Positions 16,802 to 23,757 of a DNA stretch of 32,245 nt are shown one piece after another. The stretch covers positions 1-32,245 of the forward strand of contig JAGRHA010000039.1 of NCBI GenBank assembly GCA_020445205.1, written 5' to 3'. Within the stretch, counting starts at the first letter, position 1. Every line of letters begins with the position of its first letter. The translations under genes and the position numbers were made by a program. Source of the DNA: Gammaproteobacteria bacterium. GTDB taxonomy: Bacteria; Pseudomonadota; Gammaproteobacteria; Chromatiales; Chromatiaceae. The notes below the pieces were generated by a model. The model had not been told where the DNA came from. It saw nothing but the letters and a program-made list of their open reading frames with translations, and searched no databases.

Positions 16802-16843
16802 GTTTCCGACTGTCGATCATAACCGCAAATGCACATCGGAAAC
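16802..16843 (-). promoter_or_regulatory. Inverted-repeat operator candidate with possible -10, upstream of EncFtn
   Basis: GTTTCCGA (16802-16809) and TCGGAAAC (16836-16843) form a perfect 8-bp inverted repeat with centres 34 bp apart, about three helical turns. A TATGAT box on the minus strand (16821-16816) lies between the arms, 35 nt before the EncFtn start, with no good -35 box. The layout fits a regulator binding on both sides of a promoter. Confidence 0.4.
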
Positions 16844-16863
16844 CCCGTAAACAATACCCCTCC

Positions 16864-17382
16864 TTACTCTTCCTCCAATGCGAGAAAGTCGCGGTAGCGC
16901 GCCAGATCGGACGCGCAGAAGCAGCAGAAAATGACTTCCAGTCCATCCGTGTAGGCGGCGGTCTCGGCGCGTACCGTGTCGATGGCGATGCGTGTCGCCG
17001 CGTCTGCGGGATAGCCGTAGTTGCCCGTGGAGATGGCGGGAAACGCGATGCTGTTCAATCGGTGCTCGGCCGCGAGTGCCAGCGCGCTGCGGTAGCAGCT
17101 GCGCAGCAACGCCGGCTCGTCGTGGCCGCCACCTCGCCACACTGGGCCCACGGTGTGTATTACGTAACGCGCGGGCAGATCGAATCCCGGCGTGATGCGC
17201 GCCTCACCGGTCGGGCAACCGCCGAGTTCCCGGCATGTGGCGAGCAGCTGCGGGCCTGCTGCGGCGTGGATCGCACCATCGACACCGCTGCCACCCAGCA
17301 GGCTGCGATTGGCGGCGTTGACGATGGCGTCGACGGCGAGCGTCGTGATGTCGGCAAGTTCGGCGATCAGTCGCGTGGGCAT
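16864..17382 (-). CDS. YmdB-like macrodomain ADP-ribose hydrolase
   Basis: This 172-residue protein matches E. coli YmdB, an O-acetyl-ADP-ribose deacetylase that can also modulate RNase III. Seen motifs are [52 protein letters not shown] and [13 protein letters not shown], which form the ADP-ribose pocket; the NAAN asparagine and the GVDGAIH aspartate are kept. It should hydrolyse acetyl-ADP-ribose or remove ADP-ribose from proteins in the cytoplasm. ATG start at 17382; the gene ends 83 nt upstream of the EncFtn start on the same strand. Confidence 0.93.
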   Translation of the reverse strand: MPTRLIAELADITTLAVDAIVNAANRSLLGGSGVDGAIHAAAGPQLLATCRELGGCPTGEARITPGFDLPARYVIHTVGPVWRGGGHDEPALLRSCYRSALALAAEHRLNSIAFPAISTGNYGYPADAATRIAIDTVRAETAAYTDGLEVIFCCFCASDLARYRDFLALEEE

Positions 17383-17540
17383 CCTAGACTCCAGGCTTTA
17401 CGGCAGCCGCGGTACGCGTCGTAGGCCGTGGCAGGACGCCACTGTACGCGGGAACAAAAAGCACCAACTGCTCAATCCGGGCGCCGCAATGCCGTTATTC
17501 AGGATGTAGCGTATTCCATCAGGCTTGGTATGGCTCTGGA

Positions 17541-17611
17541 ACTGACGCTCTCCTCTGGCGCAAAGATAGCGCTTTATGGGTGACTGCTCTCCCCGCAGTC
17601 ACCCTTTTTTT
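17541..17611 (+). ncRNA. Candidate small RNA ending at a strong terminator
   Basis: A textbook terminator at 17578-17611 on the plus strand has no plus-strand gene in front of it; the neighbours are both on the minus strand. A transcript must therefore start in the gap after 17383. A TGG-TATGGC extended -10-like box (17526-17534) would start RNA near 17541, but the 5' end is a guess. A GCGC/GCGC stem lies just ahead of the terminator. Small open frames end inside the terminator stem (GTG 17428 or ATG 17530 to TGA 17583), giving 51 or 17 residues of no recognised family. Confidence 0.35.
17578..17611 (+). terminator. Rho-independent terminator, orphan
   Basis: A perfect 10-bp stem (GGGTGACTGC with GCAGTCACCC, loop of 7 nt) is followed immediately by seven T. 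The minus strand has no T-run on the other side, so it acts in the plus direction only. Confidence 0.9.
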
Positions 17612-17658
17612 ATCCCCGGCGTTTTCGTCAGGCGCGTGATGCGCAGCGTGCCTGCTGC

Positions 17659-17988
17659 TCAGCGCTTGAGATTCATGAGGCGCTTGTTCCCGGGTTTGCC
17701 GCCGGTATCCTCGAACAGGATATTCGACAACAGATCCTTGCGATCCGACGCCTGCTGCTGGCGTGCCGAGGTCTGGTGGCTGTCACACACTGTTTCGGCG
17801 ATGGCCTGCGCGCGGCTGACCGTGTCGCTACCGGGTGCGAGCAGCCCTGCAGCGTCGAGCCGTGCGACCAGATCGGCCGATGTGTGGTTACATTGCAGGT
17901 CGATCGGGTCCGCGTTTGCCGGTGCAACGGCCAGCGTCATCAGGGTAAAAGCCGCGATGCGGCAGACGGGTGGCAAGTGAGGTTTCAT
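17659..17988 (-). CDS. Small exported protein of unknown function
   Basis: The 109-residue product has a clear signal peptide: basic start MKPHLPPVCR, hydrophobic core IAAFTLMTLAV, and an ANA cleavage site before DPIDLQ. The mature part of about 83 residues contains two cysteines (in DLQCNH and ETVCDSH), which could form one periplasmic disulfide, and a polar C-terminus rich in Lys, Arg and Gln. I recognise no family. The ATG at 17988 was chosen because it begins the signal peptide; the longer frame runs back through the tRNA gene. A terminator separates it from the upstream tRNA, so it needs its own promoter, which I cannot identify. Confidence 0.7.
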   Translation of the reverse strand: MKPHLPPVCRIAAFTLMTLAVAPANADPIDLQCNHTSADLVARLDAAGLLAPGSDTVSRAQAIAETVCDSHQTSARQQQASDRKDLLSNILFEDTGGKPGNKRLMNLKR

Positions 17989-18049
17989 CGGCGGCGCCTG
18001 AATGGTCGATGCGGTAACGCCAAGCATGCCGCGTCGACGCGCGCGGGAC

Positions 18050-18084
18050 AAACAAAAAACCCCGGCAATCGCTGACCGGGGTTT
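18050..18084 (-). terminator. Rho-independent terminator of tRNA-Leu
   Basis: On the minus strand a CCCCGG/CCGGGG stem, extended by three A-T pairs, with a 10-nt loop is followed by TTTTTTGTTTG. It begins 11 nt after the encoded CCA end of the tRNA. Confidence 0.9.
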
Positions 18085-18094
18085 GATGTGGGTA

Positions 18095-18181
18095 TGGTGC
18101 CGAAGAGAGGACTTGAACCTCCACCGGGTTTCCCCGACATGGACCTGAACCATGCGCGTCTACCAATTCCGCCACTTCGGC
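18095..18181 (-). tRNA. tRNA-Leu (anticodon CAG)
   Basis: The 87-nt gene folds as a class II tRNA. The acceptor stem is GCCGAAG/CTTCGGC with encoded CCA, and the D-arm holds GGAATTGGTAGAC. The anticodon stem CATGG/CCATG encloses TTCAGGT (anticodon CAG, reads CUG). A long variable arm CGGG-GAAA-CCCG and a T-arm with TTCAAGT complete it. Sequence and length closely follow E. coli tRNA-Leu(CAG). It is a single-gene unit with its own promoter and terminator. Confidence 0.97.
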
Positions 18182-18184
18182 TCG

Positions 18185-18205
18185 CGTTTTGGGCGCCCCA
18201 AAACG
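18185..18205 (-). repeat. Inverted repeat in the tRNA-Leu 5' leader
   Basis: A 9-bp perfect inverted repeat (CGTTTTGGG/CCCAAAACG) with a 3-nt centre fills almost the whole predicted leader between the transcription start (about 18208) and the mature 5' end at 18181. As RNA it would be a hairpin next to the RNase P site; as DNA it could be a protein site. Confidence 0.6.
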
Positions 18206-18214
18206 GAAGCGCGG

Positions 18215-18243
18215 ACTCTACAGCGACACCGTGGGGCTGTCAA
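18215..18243 (-). promoter_or_regulatory. Sigma-70 promoter of tRNA-Leu
   Basis: TTGACA (18243-18238) and TAGAGT (18220-18215) on the minus strand are separated by 17 nt, followed by a GC-rich stretch (CCGCGC) typical of stringently controlled stable-RNA promoters. Confidence 0.85.
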
Positions 18244-18252
18244 CGCTACAAT
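18223..18252 (+). promoter_or_regulatory. Candidate promoter of rnr, interleaved with the tRNA promoter
   Basis: TACAAT (18247-18252) is a good -10 box. GCGACA (18223-18228) is a fair -35 box at 18-nt spacing. Both boxes overlap the divergent tRNA promoter, so polymerase could probably occupy only one at a time. Confidence 0.55.
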
Positions 18253-18289
18253 AAGGTCCGAATCGCCAATAAAAGAAAGGCCCAGTTAA

Positions 18290-20629
18290 GTGTCAAAACG
18301 CAAACCGCGTCGTGCCTCCCGCGACCGCGATCCCTACCAGGCCCGCGAGGCCAAGAAGTACGCGAATCCCATCCCAAGCCGTGAGTTCATCCTCAGTCTG
18401 ATGGAGGAACATGCGGCGCCATTGCGTTTCGAGGACCTGGCCGAAGCGCTCGCACTGCGCGATCCACAGCAGGTTGACGCCCTGTCGCGGCGTCTCAACG
18501 CCATGTCGCGCGATGGCCAGGTGGTGTGCAACCGGCGCGGCGGATACTGCGTCGTCAACCATGAAGACCTGATCCATGGTCGTGTGATCGGTCATCCCGA
18601 CGGCTTCGGCTTTCTGCACCCGGACGAGGGTGGCGACGACCTGTTCCTGAGCCCGCGCGAGATGCGCCGCCTGTGGCACGGTGACCGCATCGTCGCCCGT
18701 GTCGCCGGAATGGATCGCCGCGGGCGGCGCGAGGCCGCCGTGGTCGAGGTGTTGGAACGGGCTTTCGAAAACATCGTCGGGCGCATGCAGATGGAGGCCG
18801 GCGTGGCGTTCGTGCTGCCCGACAACAAGCGCGTGACCCACCAGATCCTGGTCACGCCGGAACGCCTGGGTGGCGCGAAAAGCGGACAGATGGTCGTCGT
18901 GCACATCACCGACCATCCGGAAAGCTGGCGGCAGCCGCTCGGCGAGGTCATCGAGATCCTCGGTGATCACCTTGCGCCGGGCATGGCGACCGACGTCGCG
19001 ATCCGCGCGCACGACATCCCGCTGGACTGGCCCGACGCCGTGGAGCAAGAAATCGCGTCGCTGTCGGCCGAGGTGCCCGAAGATGCCAAGCGTGGCCGCC
19101 AGGACCTGCGCAAGGTGCCGCTGGTGACGATCGACGGCGCCGATGCGCGCGACTTCGACGATGCCGTGTTCTGTGAGCGTACCAAGAAGGGCTGGCGGCT
19201 GCTGGTCTCGATCGCCGACGTATCGTCCTACGTGAACCCCGGAACCGCGTTGGACGAAGAGGCCTACAAGCGCGGCAACTCGGTCTACTTCCCGGACCGC
19301 GTGATCCCCATGCTGCCGGAGATCCTGTCCAATGGCCTGTGCTCGCTGAACCCCAAAGTCGACCGTCTGTGCATGACGGCCGAACTGTATTTCGATGCCT
19401 CGGGCCAGCTGTTCCGTTCGCGCTTCTTCGAGGCCGTGATGAACTCGCATGCGCGCCTGACCTACGACCAGGTCGGTGCGATGCTGCTCGATGGCGATCC
19501 CGAACTGTGCCGGCAGCACGCAAAGCTGTTGCCGCATCTGCACGATCTGTACGGGCTGTTCCAGCTGTTACATAGCGCGCGCGAGGAACGCGGTGCGATC
19601 GATTTCGATACCGTCGAGACGCGTTTCCGCTTCGATGCCGATGGCAAGCTGGCCGGGATCGTGCCGCTGGTCCGCCACGATGCGCACAAGATCATCGAGG
19701 AGTGCATGCTGGCGGCAAACGTTGCCGCGGCGCGCCACCTGTTGCGTAACAAGATGCCTGCGCTCTACCGCATCCACGAAAAACCCAGTGCGGAAAAGCT
19801 CAGCGACCTCGGCGAATTCCTCGCCGAACTCGGTCTGCGACTCGAGGGCGGCACGAGCCCGACGGCCAAGGACTACGCCAACCTGCTCGAGCGGGTCAAA
19901 GAGCGGCCGGACTTTCACGTCATCCAGGTCGTCTTGCTGCGGTCGATGATGCAGGCGGTGTACTCCGACAACAACGTGGGCCACTTCGGTCTCGCGTTCC
20001 CGGCATATACCCACTTCACGTCGCCGATCCGCCGCTATCCCGACCTCATGGTGCATCGTGCGTTGAAGCACCTGCTGACCAGCGAACCGCCGGAGGCGTT
20101 CGAGTACACGCACCAGCACCTGCAGGCCATGGGTGAGCATTGTTCGGCGACCGAACGTCGGGCCGACGACGCGACACGCGATGCCGCCGACACGCTCAAG
20201 TGTGAGTTCATGCTCGACAAGGTCGGCGAGACGTTCGACGGCGTGATTTCAGGTGTCAACAGTTTCGGCATCTTCGTCGAACTCAACGACATCTATGTCT
20301 CGGGCCTGGTACACATCACCGCACTCGACTACGACTATTTCCACTTCGACCCGATCGGGCATCGCCTGCGCGGTGATCGTACGGGGCGCGTGTACCGCCT
20401 CGGCGATACCTTGAAGGTGCGCGTGGCCGCCGTGAACATCGACGATCGCAAAATCGACTTCGTCCTTGCCGACAAGGTCGAGGGGCCCGGTAAAGGTCGG
20501 CAGCGGCCTGCGGGCGAGCCGCGGCGGCGTGACGACAAGGGCAAGAAGGCCGCCCAGAAGAGTGAACGCGGCGATGGCCGCAAGAGCAGCGGCCGATCGT
20601 CGGGTAAGCGTCGACGCCGCGGATCCTGA
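18290..20629 (+). CDS. rnr: Ribonuclease R
   Basis: This 779-residue 3'-5' exoribonuclease degrades structured RNA and takes part in tmRNA quality control. It has an N-terminal basic region, a winged helix (about 30-90), cold-shock domains (about 95-240), the RNB catalytic domain (about 265-600) with IDGADARDFDD giving metal ligands Asp282, Asp288, Asp290 and Asp291, an S1 domain (about 640-725, VGETFDGVISGVNSFGIFVEL), and a Lys/Arg-rich tail typical of RNase R rather than RNase II. The start is GTG, 9 nt after a GAAAGG ribosome-binding sequence. rlmB follows after 3 nt, so the two are cotranscribed. Confidence 0.97.
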   Translation: MSKRKPRRASRDRDPYQAREAKKYANPIPSREFILSLMEEHAAPLRFEDLAEALALRDPQQVDALSRRLNAMSRDGQVVCNRRGGYCVVNHEDLIHGRVIGHPDGFGFLHPDEGGDDLFLSPREMRRLWHGDRIVARVAGMDRRGRREAAVVEVLERAFENIVGRMQMEAGVAFVLPDNKRVTHQILVTPERLGGAKSGQMVVVHITDHPESWRQPLGEVIEILGDHLAPGMATDVAIRAHDIPLDWPDAVEQEIASLSAEVPEDAKRGRQDLRKVPLVTIDGADARDFDDAVFCERTKKGWRLLVSIADVSSYVNPGTALDEEAYKRGNSVYFPDRVIPMLPEILSNGLCSLNPKVDRLCMTAELYFDASGQLFRSRFFEAVMNSHARLTYDQVGAMLLDGDPELCRQHAKLLPHLHDLYGLFQLLHSAREERGAIDFDTVETRFRFDADGKLAGIVPLVRHDAHKIIEECMLAANVAAARHLLRNKMPALYRIHEKPSAEKLSDLGEFLAELGLRLEGGTSPTAKDYANLLERVKERPDFHVIQVVLLRSMMQAVYSDNNVGHFGLAFPAYTHFTSPIRRYPDLMVHRALKHLLTSEPPEAFEYTHQHLQAMGEHCSATERRADDATRDAADTLKCEFMLDKVGETFDGVISGVNSFGIFVELNDIYVSGLVHITALDYDYFHFDPIGHRLRGDRTGRVYRLGDTLKVRVAAVNIDDRKIDFVLADKVEGPGKGRQRPAGEPRRRDDKGKKAAQKSERGDGRKSSGRSSGKRRRRGS

Positions 20630-20632
20630 GAC

Positions 20633-21385
20633 ATGTCGGGACAGATGATCGTCGGCATCCATGCCGTGCGCTCGGCGCTCAAGCACGGCGCGCAACGTAT
20701 CGAACAGGTGTGGTTCGACAAGGCGCGGCGCGATCGCCGTCTGCGTCAGCTGCTCGACGAGGCGCGCGCTGCGGGCGTCGAGCCGACAGCAACCGACAAG
20801 GCCTCGCTCGACCGCATGACGGGCGGCGCAAATCATCAGGGCGTGGTCGCGCATGGCGAGATGCCGACGAGTCTGGGTGAGGCCGCGCTCGACGAACTGC
20901 TCGCGGCACTCGATGTGGCGCCGTTGTTGCTCGTGCTGGACGGTGTCACCGACCCGCACAACCTCGGTGCCTGTCTGCGCAGCGCCGACGGCGCCGGTGT
21001 GCACGCGGTGATCGCGCCACGCGATCGCGCGGGTGGGCTGACACCCGTGGTGTGCAAGGTCGCCAGTGGTGCCGCCGAATCGGTGCCGTTCGTGCAGGTG
21101 ACGAATCTCGCACGCACGCTACGTCACCTGCAGGAGGCGCACCGTGTGTTCGTCGTCGGCACTGACGGCGAAGCGGGGCTCGACCTATTCGAGGCCGATC
21201 TGCGCGGCCCGCTCGCGGTGGTCATGGGTGCCGAGGGCGAGGGCATGCGTCGTCTCACGCGCGACACCTGCGATCAGCTCGTGCGCCTGCCCATGGCCGG
21301 ACAGGTGCAGAGTCTGAACGTGTCGGTGGCGACCGGCGTCTGCCTGTACGAGGCCGTGAGGCAGCGCACCCGGTCGCACGCCTGA
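20633..21385 (+). CDS. rlmB: 23S rRNA (guanosine-2'-O-)-methyltransferase RlmB
   Basis: This 250-residue SPOUT (TrmH-family) enzyme methylates the ribose of G2251 in 23S rRNA using S-adenosylmethionine. An N-terminal substrate-binding domain (IVGIHAVRSALKHG) is followed by the knotted catalytic domain with motif 1 DPHNLGACLRSAD, motif 2 VVMGAEGEGMRRL and motif 3 QSLNVSVATGV. The ATG lies 3 nt after the rnr stop; rnr-rlmB is a conserved gammaproteobacterial pair. In many relatives the next gene is rpsF, but here a two-gene TIR cassette lies between. Confidence 0.96.
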   Translation: MSGQMIVGIHAVRSALKHGAQRIEQVWFDKARRDRRLRQLLDEARAAGVEPTATDKASLDRMTGGANHQGVVAHGEMPTSLGEAALDELLAALDVAPLLLVLDGVTDPHNLGACLRSADGAGVHAVIAPRDRAGGLTPVVCKVASGAAESVPFVQVTNLARTLRHLQEAHRVFVVGTDGEAGLDLFEADLRGPLAVVMGAEGEGMRRLTRDTCDQLVRLPMAGQVQSLNVSVATGVCLYEAVRQRTRSHA

Positions 21386-21505
21386 GACAGGTCCGCGCCT
21401 GCGCATCCGTTGCGTTTCAGCATCGCTGACCGGGTAAACCTTGCCCGCTGGAAACTCGGCGACCAAACTCCCTGCTAGTGGGAACGAGCGGCTTCGCCGC
21501 GGAGA

Positions 21506-22531
21506 ATGGTAGACGTGGCGTCGGTCGAACCGCATCGCAAGCGAACCTGGGGGCAACGTTTTGTCTACGCGCTGGCGGCGTTGTCGCTCGGGCTTGCGAT
21601 CGGCGTTCTGGTACTCGCGTTGGCTACGTTGATGCCGTTGCGCGATGGTGTACCGTTCGCGCCCACCATGGCGGTCATAGCCGTTGCGGCAGGGGTGATG
21701 GCGTTCTTTTTCTATCGAACAATGATCTCGCGCCGGCGCGGTGCGTGGTTCGCCGGTGGCGCGGCGCTTGCCGCGGTCGCGTTGCTTGTGCTCGGCCTGG
21801 GCATCTTGTCGTCGGGTCTGCTGCTGGAAAATGGTGGAGAGCCCGGCGAAACGGTAGGCAGCCCTGGGCCTGGGCCGGACGTGCCGGCGAAGCAGGACAT
21901 GCCGTCGTTCCCCTGGCCACCACCGCGTGCCTCGGCCATGCAGACCCTGCCCACGCTGTTCCTGCACGACCCGGTGTCGTTGGCCGATGTGGCGCGCACC
22001 CTGCGCATGACCCTGAGTCTCGCCGGTCGGCACGAGCTGCGCTTCTACGCGGTGCCGGACGGATTCGCCATGGTGACGCGTCTGGAGTCCATCGATGCGC
22101 AAGGCAACACGCTGGCCGGCGTCGATCGTCCGACACGGGCGTTCCTGACCTATATCCGCGATCTGTTCTGGGTGCCACCGGGACGCTACCGCATGGTGGT
22201 CTTCGTGGTGACGGATCGCGCGTTCGAGGCATCGGGCGATGCCATCGATCGCAGCGAGGCCGAGGCTTTCATGGCTGGTGGGTTCAACGACCTGCCCGAT
22301 GTCGTCGGTGCCCGCCCGTACGCAGACGGATATCGCACCACGGCCCTGGTCTACGAGTTCCACAAGGATCCACAGGATGAACGGGCGCACGTACTCATCC
22401 CGGGCCGCTTCGATGCCTACCACCACCTGCAGAAAATCGGTTGGTACTCGGCCAGTGCTGAAATCCCCGCCTACGCTGAACTGCCGGTCATCTTCCCCGA
22501 TGCGACGGCGTCTGGCGCACAACGGCGCTGA
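21506..22531 (+). CDS. Membrane protein with exported C-terminal domain, partner of TIR protein
   Basis: The 341-residue protein has a basic N-terminus (EPHRKRTWGQR), three predicted helices (about 19-44, 51-69 and 79-106), a Pro/Gly-rich linker (about 110-143) and a C-terminal domain of about 200 residues. By the positive-inside rule (RTMISRRRG between helices 2 and 3) the C-terminal domain lies outside the cytoplasm. Notable blocks are ELRFYAVPDGFAMVTRLE and LFWVPPGRYRMVVFVVTD, predicted beta-rich. I recognise no family. It ends 8 nt before the TIR gene, so the pair is an operon; it may be the sensor or a regulator of the TIR protein. ATG 21506 is used; GTG 21515 has better ribosome-site spacing. 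Confidence 0.75.
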   Translation: MVDVASVEPHRKRTWGQRFVYALAALSLGLAIGVLVLALATLMPLRDGVPFAPTMAVIAVAAGVMAFFFYRTMISRRRGAWFAGGAALAAVALLVLGLGILSSGLLLENGGEPGETVGSPGPGPDVPAKQDMPSFPWPPPRASAMQTLPTLFLHDPVSLADVARTLRMTLSLAGRHELRFYAVPDGFAMVTRLESIDAQGNTLAGVDRPTRAFLTYIRDLFWVPPGRYRMVVFVVTDRAFEASGDAIDRSEAEAFMAGGFNDLPDVVGARPYADGYRTTALVYEFHKDPQDERAHVLIPGRFDAYHHLQKIGWYSASAEIPAYAELPVIFPDATASGAQRR

Positions 22532-22539
22532 GCGGCACA

Positions 22540-23241
22540 GTGGGTGACGGCATCTTCATCAGCTACCGACGTGCAGATGCGGCCGCGATGGCCGGGCGCA
22601 TCCACGATCGTCTGCGCGCCCGGCTGCCCGGTAGAGATGTGTTCGTCGACGTCGCCGGCATCGTCCCGGGCAAAGACTTCGAACAACGTCTGCAGGAGGC
22701 ACTCTCGCAATCGCGCATCGTGCTCGTGATCGTCGGTGAACGGTGGCTGGAGAAGAGGGCAGGCGCGCTGCGCACGCGCATCTGGGACGCCGACGATTTC
22801 GTTCGATACGAGATCGCCTGGGCCCTGGGTCACGATCTCACGGTGATACCGATCCTCGTCGATGACGCCAAGATGCCAGGGCGGGACGAGGTGCCGGCCG
22901 ACGTCGCGCCGTTCGTGTCGCGGCACGCCGCCGAGGTCCGGAACTCGCGTTTCGACGATGACCTAGACCACCTGTTGCGCGTGATCGAGGGCCGTACTGA
23001 TCCGCAGCGGCAGGCCGGGCGTCGACGCTTCTGGCCCGTGGCCGGCGGCGCGCTCACGGGCCTTGTCGTGTTGCTGCTTGCGCTGATCGCCCATCGCGAG
23101 ATCACCGGCGAACCGATCGCCTCGCAGCTGGGATTGGCGGGTGCCATCGCTCTCGTCCCGATAGCACTGTTCGGTGGCGCGTTCGCGGGCTGGCGCTGGG
23201 CCTCACGACGGCCCGTCGCGGACGTCGGAGAACGCCGCTAA
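22540..23241 (+). CDS. TIR-domain protein with two C-terminal transmembrane helices
   Basis: The 233-residue protein starts with a TIR domain (about 3-150): GIFISYRRAD (strand A), DVFVDVAGIVPGKDFEQRL (BB-loop region), IVLVIVGERWL and DDFVRYEIAWALGHDLTVIPILV. Glu91 in RYEIAWAL aligns with the catalytic glutamate of NAD-cleaving TIRs (HKEIVTAL in SARM1), so NADase or nucleotide-signal activity is plausible. Two helices follow (about 168-187 and 199-222), with a basic cytoplasmic end, which tethers the TIR domain to the inner face of the membrane. The GTG start lies 8 nt after the partner membrane gene. It sits between rlmB and rpsF. The domain call is firm; defence or stress signalling is inference. 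Confidence 0.88.
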   Translation: MGDGIFISYRRADAAAMAGRIHDRLRARLPGRDVFVDVAGIVPGKDFEQRLQEALSQSRIVLVIVGERWLEKRAGALRTRIWDADDFVRYEIAWALGHDLTVIPILVDDAKMPGRDEVPADVAPFVSRHAAEVRNSRFDDDLDHLLRVIEGRTDPQRQAGRRRFWPVAGGALTGLVVLLLALIAHREITGEPIASQLGLAGAIALVPIALFGGAFAGWRWASRRPVADVGERR

Positions 23242-23245
23242 ACGC

Positions 23246-23274
23246 TTGCGTGTCGGGGAAATTTCCCGTAACAT
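23246..23274 (+). promoter_or_regulatory. rpsF: Promoter of the rpsF-rpsR-rplI operon
   Basis: TTGCGT (23246-23251) and TAACAT (23269-23274) are spaced by 17 nt, 86 nt before the rpsF start. The spacer contains a perfect 12-bp palindrome GGGAAATTTCCC (23256-23267). The -35 box starts 5 nt after the TIR stop codon. Confidence 0.65.
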
Positions 23275-23287
23275 CCCGCGCCTTTCC

Positions 23288-23336
23288 GATCTGCCGCGTG
23301 CAGATCCTCCTTGCCTCACCACCGCGAGTGGGAGGC
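23288..23336 (+). promoter_or_regulatory. Structured rpsF leader, candidate S6:S18 autoregulatory RNA
   Basis: Two hairpins stand in the 5' leader. The first has a perfect 7-bp stem GATCTGC/GCAGATC with a 5-nt loop (23288-23306). The second (23313-23336) pairs GCCTC/GAGGC and CCAC/GTGG around a bulged A, with CGCGA in the loop and a CACCG element. S6-S18 complexes are known to bind a leader hairpin with a CCG element in many bacteria, and position and shape fit. The exact consensus was not checked. Confidence 0.5.
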
Positions 23337-23359
23337 TGTTGAAACCGTAAGGAGCAACA

Positions 23360-23746
23360 ATGCGTCACTACGAGATCGTGTTTCTGGTCCACCCGGACCA
23401 GAGCGAGCAGGTCCCTGCGATGATCGAGCGCTATCGCGCGACGATCGAGAACAGCGGTGGTGTGATCCATCGCCTCGAAGACTGGGGGCGTCGTCAGCTC
23501 GCCTATCCGATCAACAAGATCCACAAGGCCCACTACGTGCTCCTCAACATCGAGTGTGGTGCAGAGGCCCTGGCCGAGCTGGAAAGCGCTTTCCGCTTCA
23601 ACGACGCCGTGCTGCGTAACCTGGTCGTTCGCCGTAAGGAGGCGATCACGGAAACGTCGCCGCTGGCCAAGGAAGACGACAAAGACGACAGCCGTCCGGC
23701 GCGCGAAAGCAACGCCGAAGCCGCAACTGAAGCCGAAGAAGCCTGA
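23360..23746 (+). CDS. rpsF: 30S ribosomal protein S6
   Basis: This 128-residue protein begins [21 protein letters not shown] and contains [24 protein letters not shown], the S6 core that pairs with S18 on the platform of the 30S subunit. From about residue 98 there is an acidic, low-complexity tail (Glu, Asp, Ala); S6 of enterobacteria also carries a tail that RimK extends with glutamate. A strong AAGGAG site lies 7 nt before the ATG. It is the first gene of the operon with rpsR, the DUF2232 gene and rplI. Confidence 0.98.
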   Translation: MRHYEIVFLVHPDQSEQVPAMIERYRATIENSGGVIHRLEDWGRRQLAYPINKIHKAHYVLLNIECGAEALAELESAFRFNDAVLRNLVVRRKEAITETSPLAKEDDKDDSRPARESNAEAATEAEEA

Positions 23747-23757
23747 GGGGATCCGCG

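Noticed and set aside
17428-17583. 51-codon plus-strand frame ending in the orphan terminator
   Set aside because: No ribosome binding site or family resemblance; kept only as part of the small RNA candidate.
21185-22522. Long minus-strand frame opposite rlmB and the membrane gene
   Set aside because: It crosses the end of rlmB and an intergenic gap, is Arg/His-rich, and has no recognisable domain.
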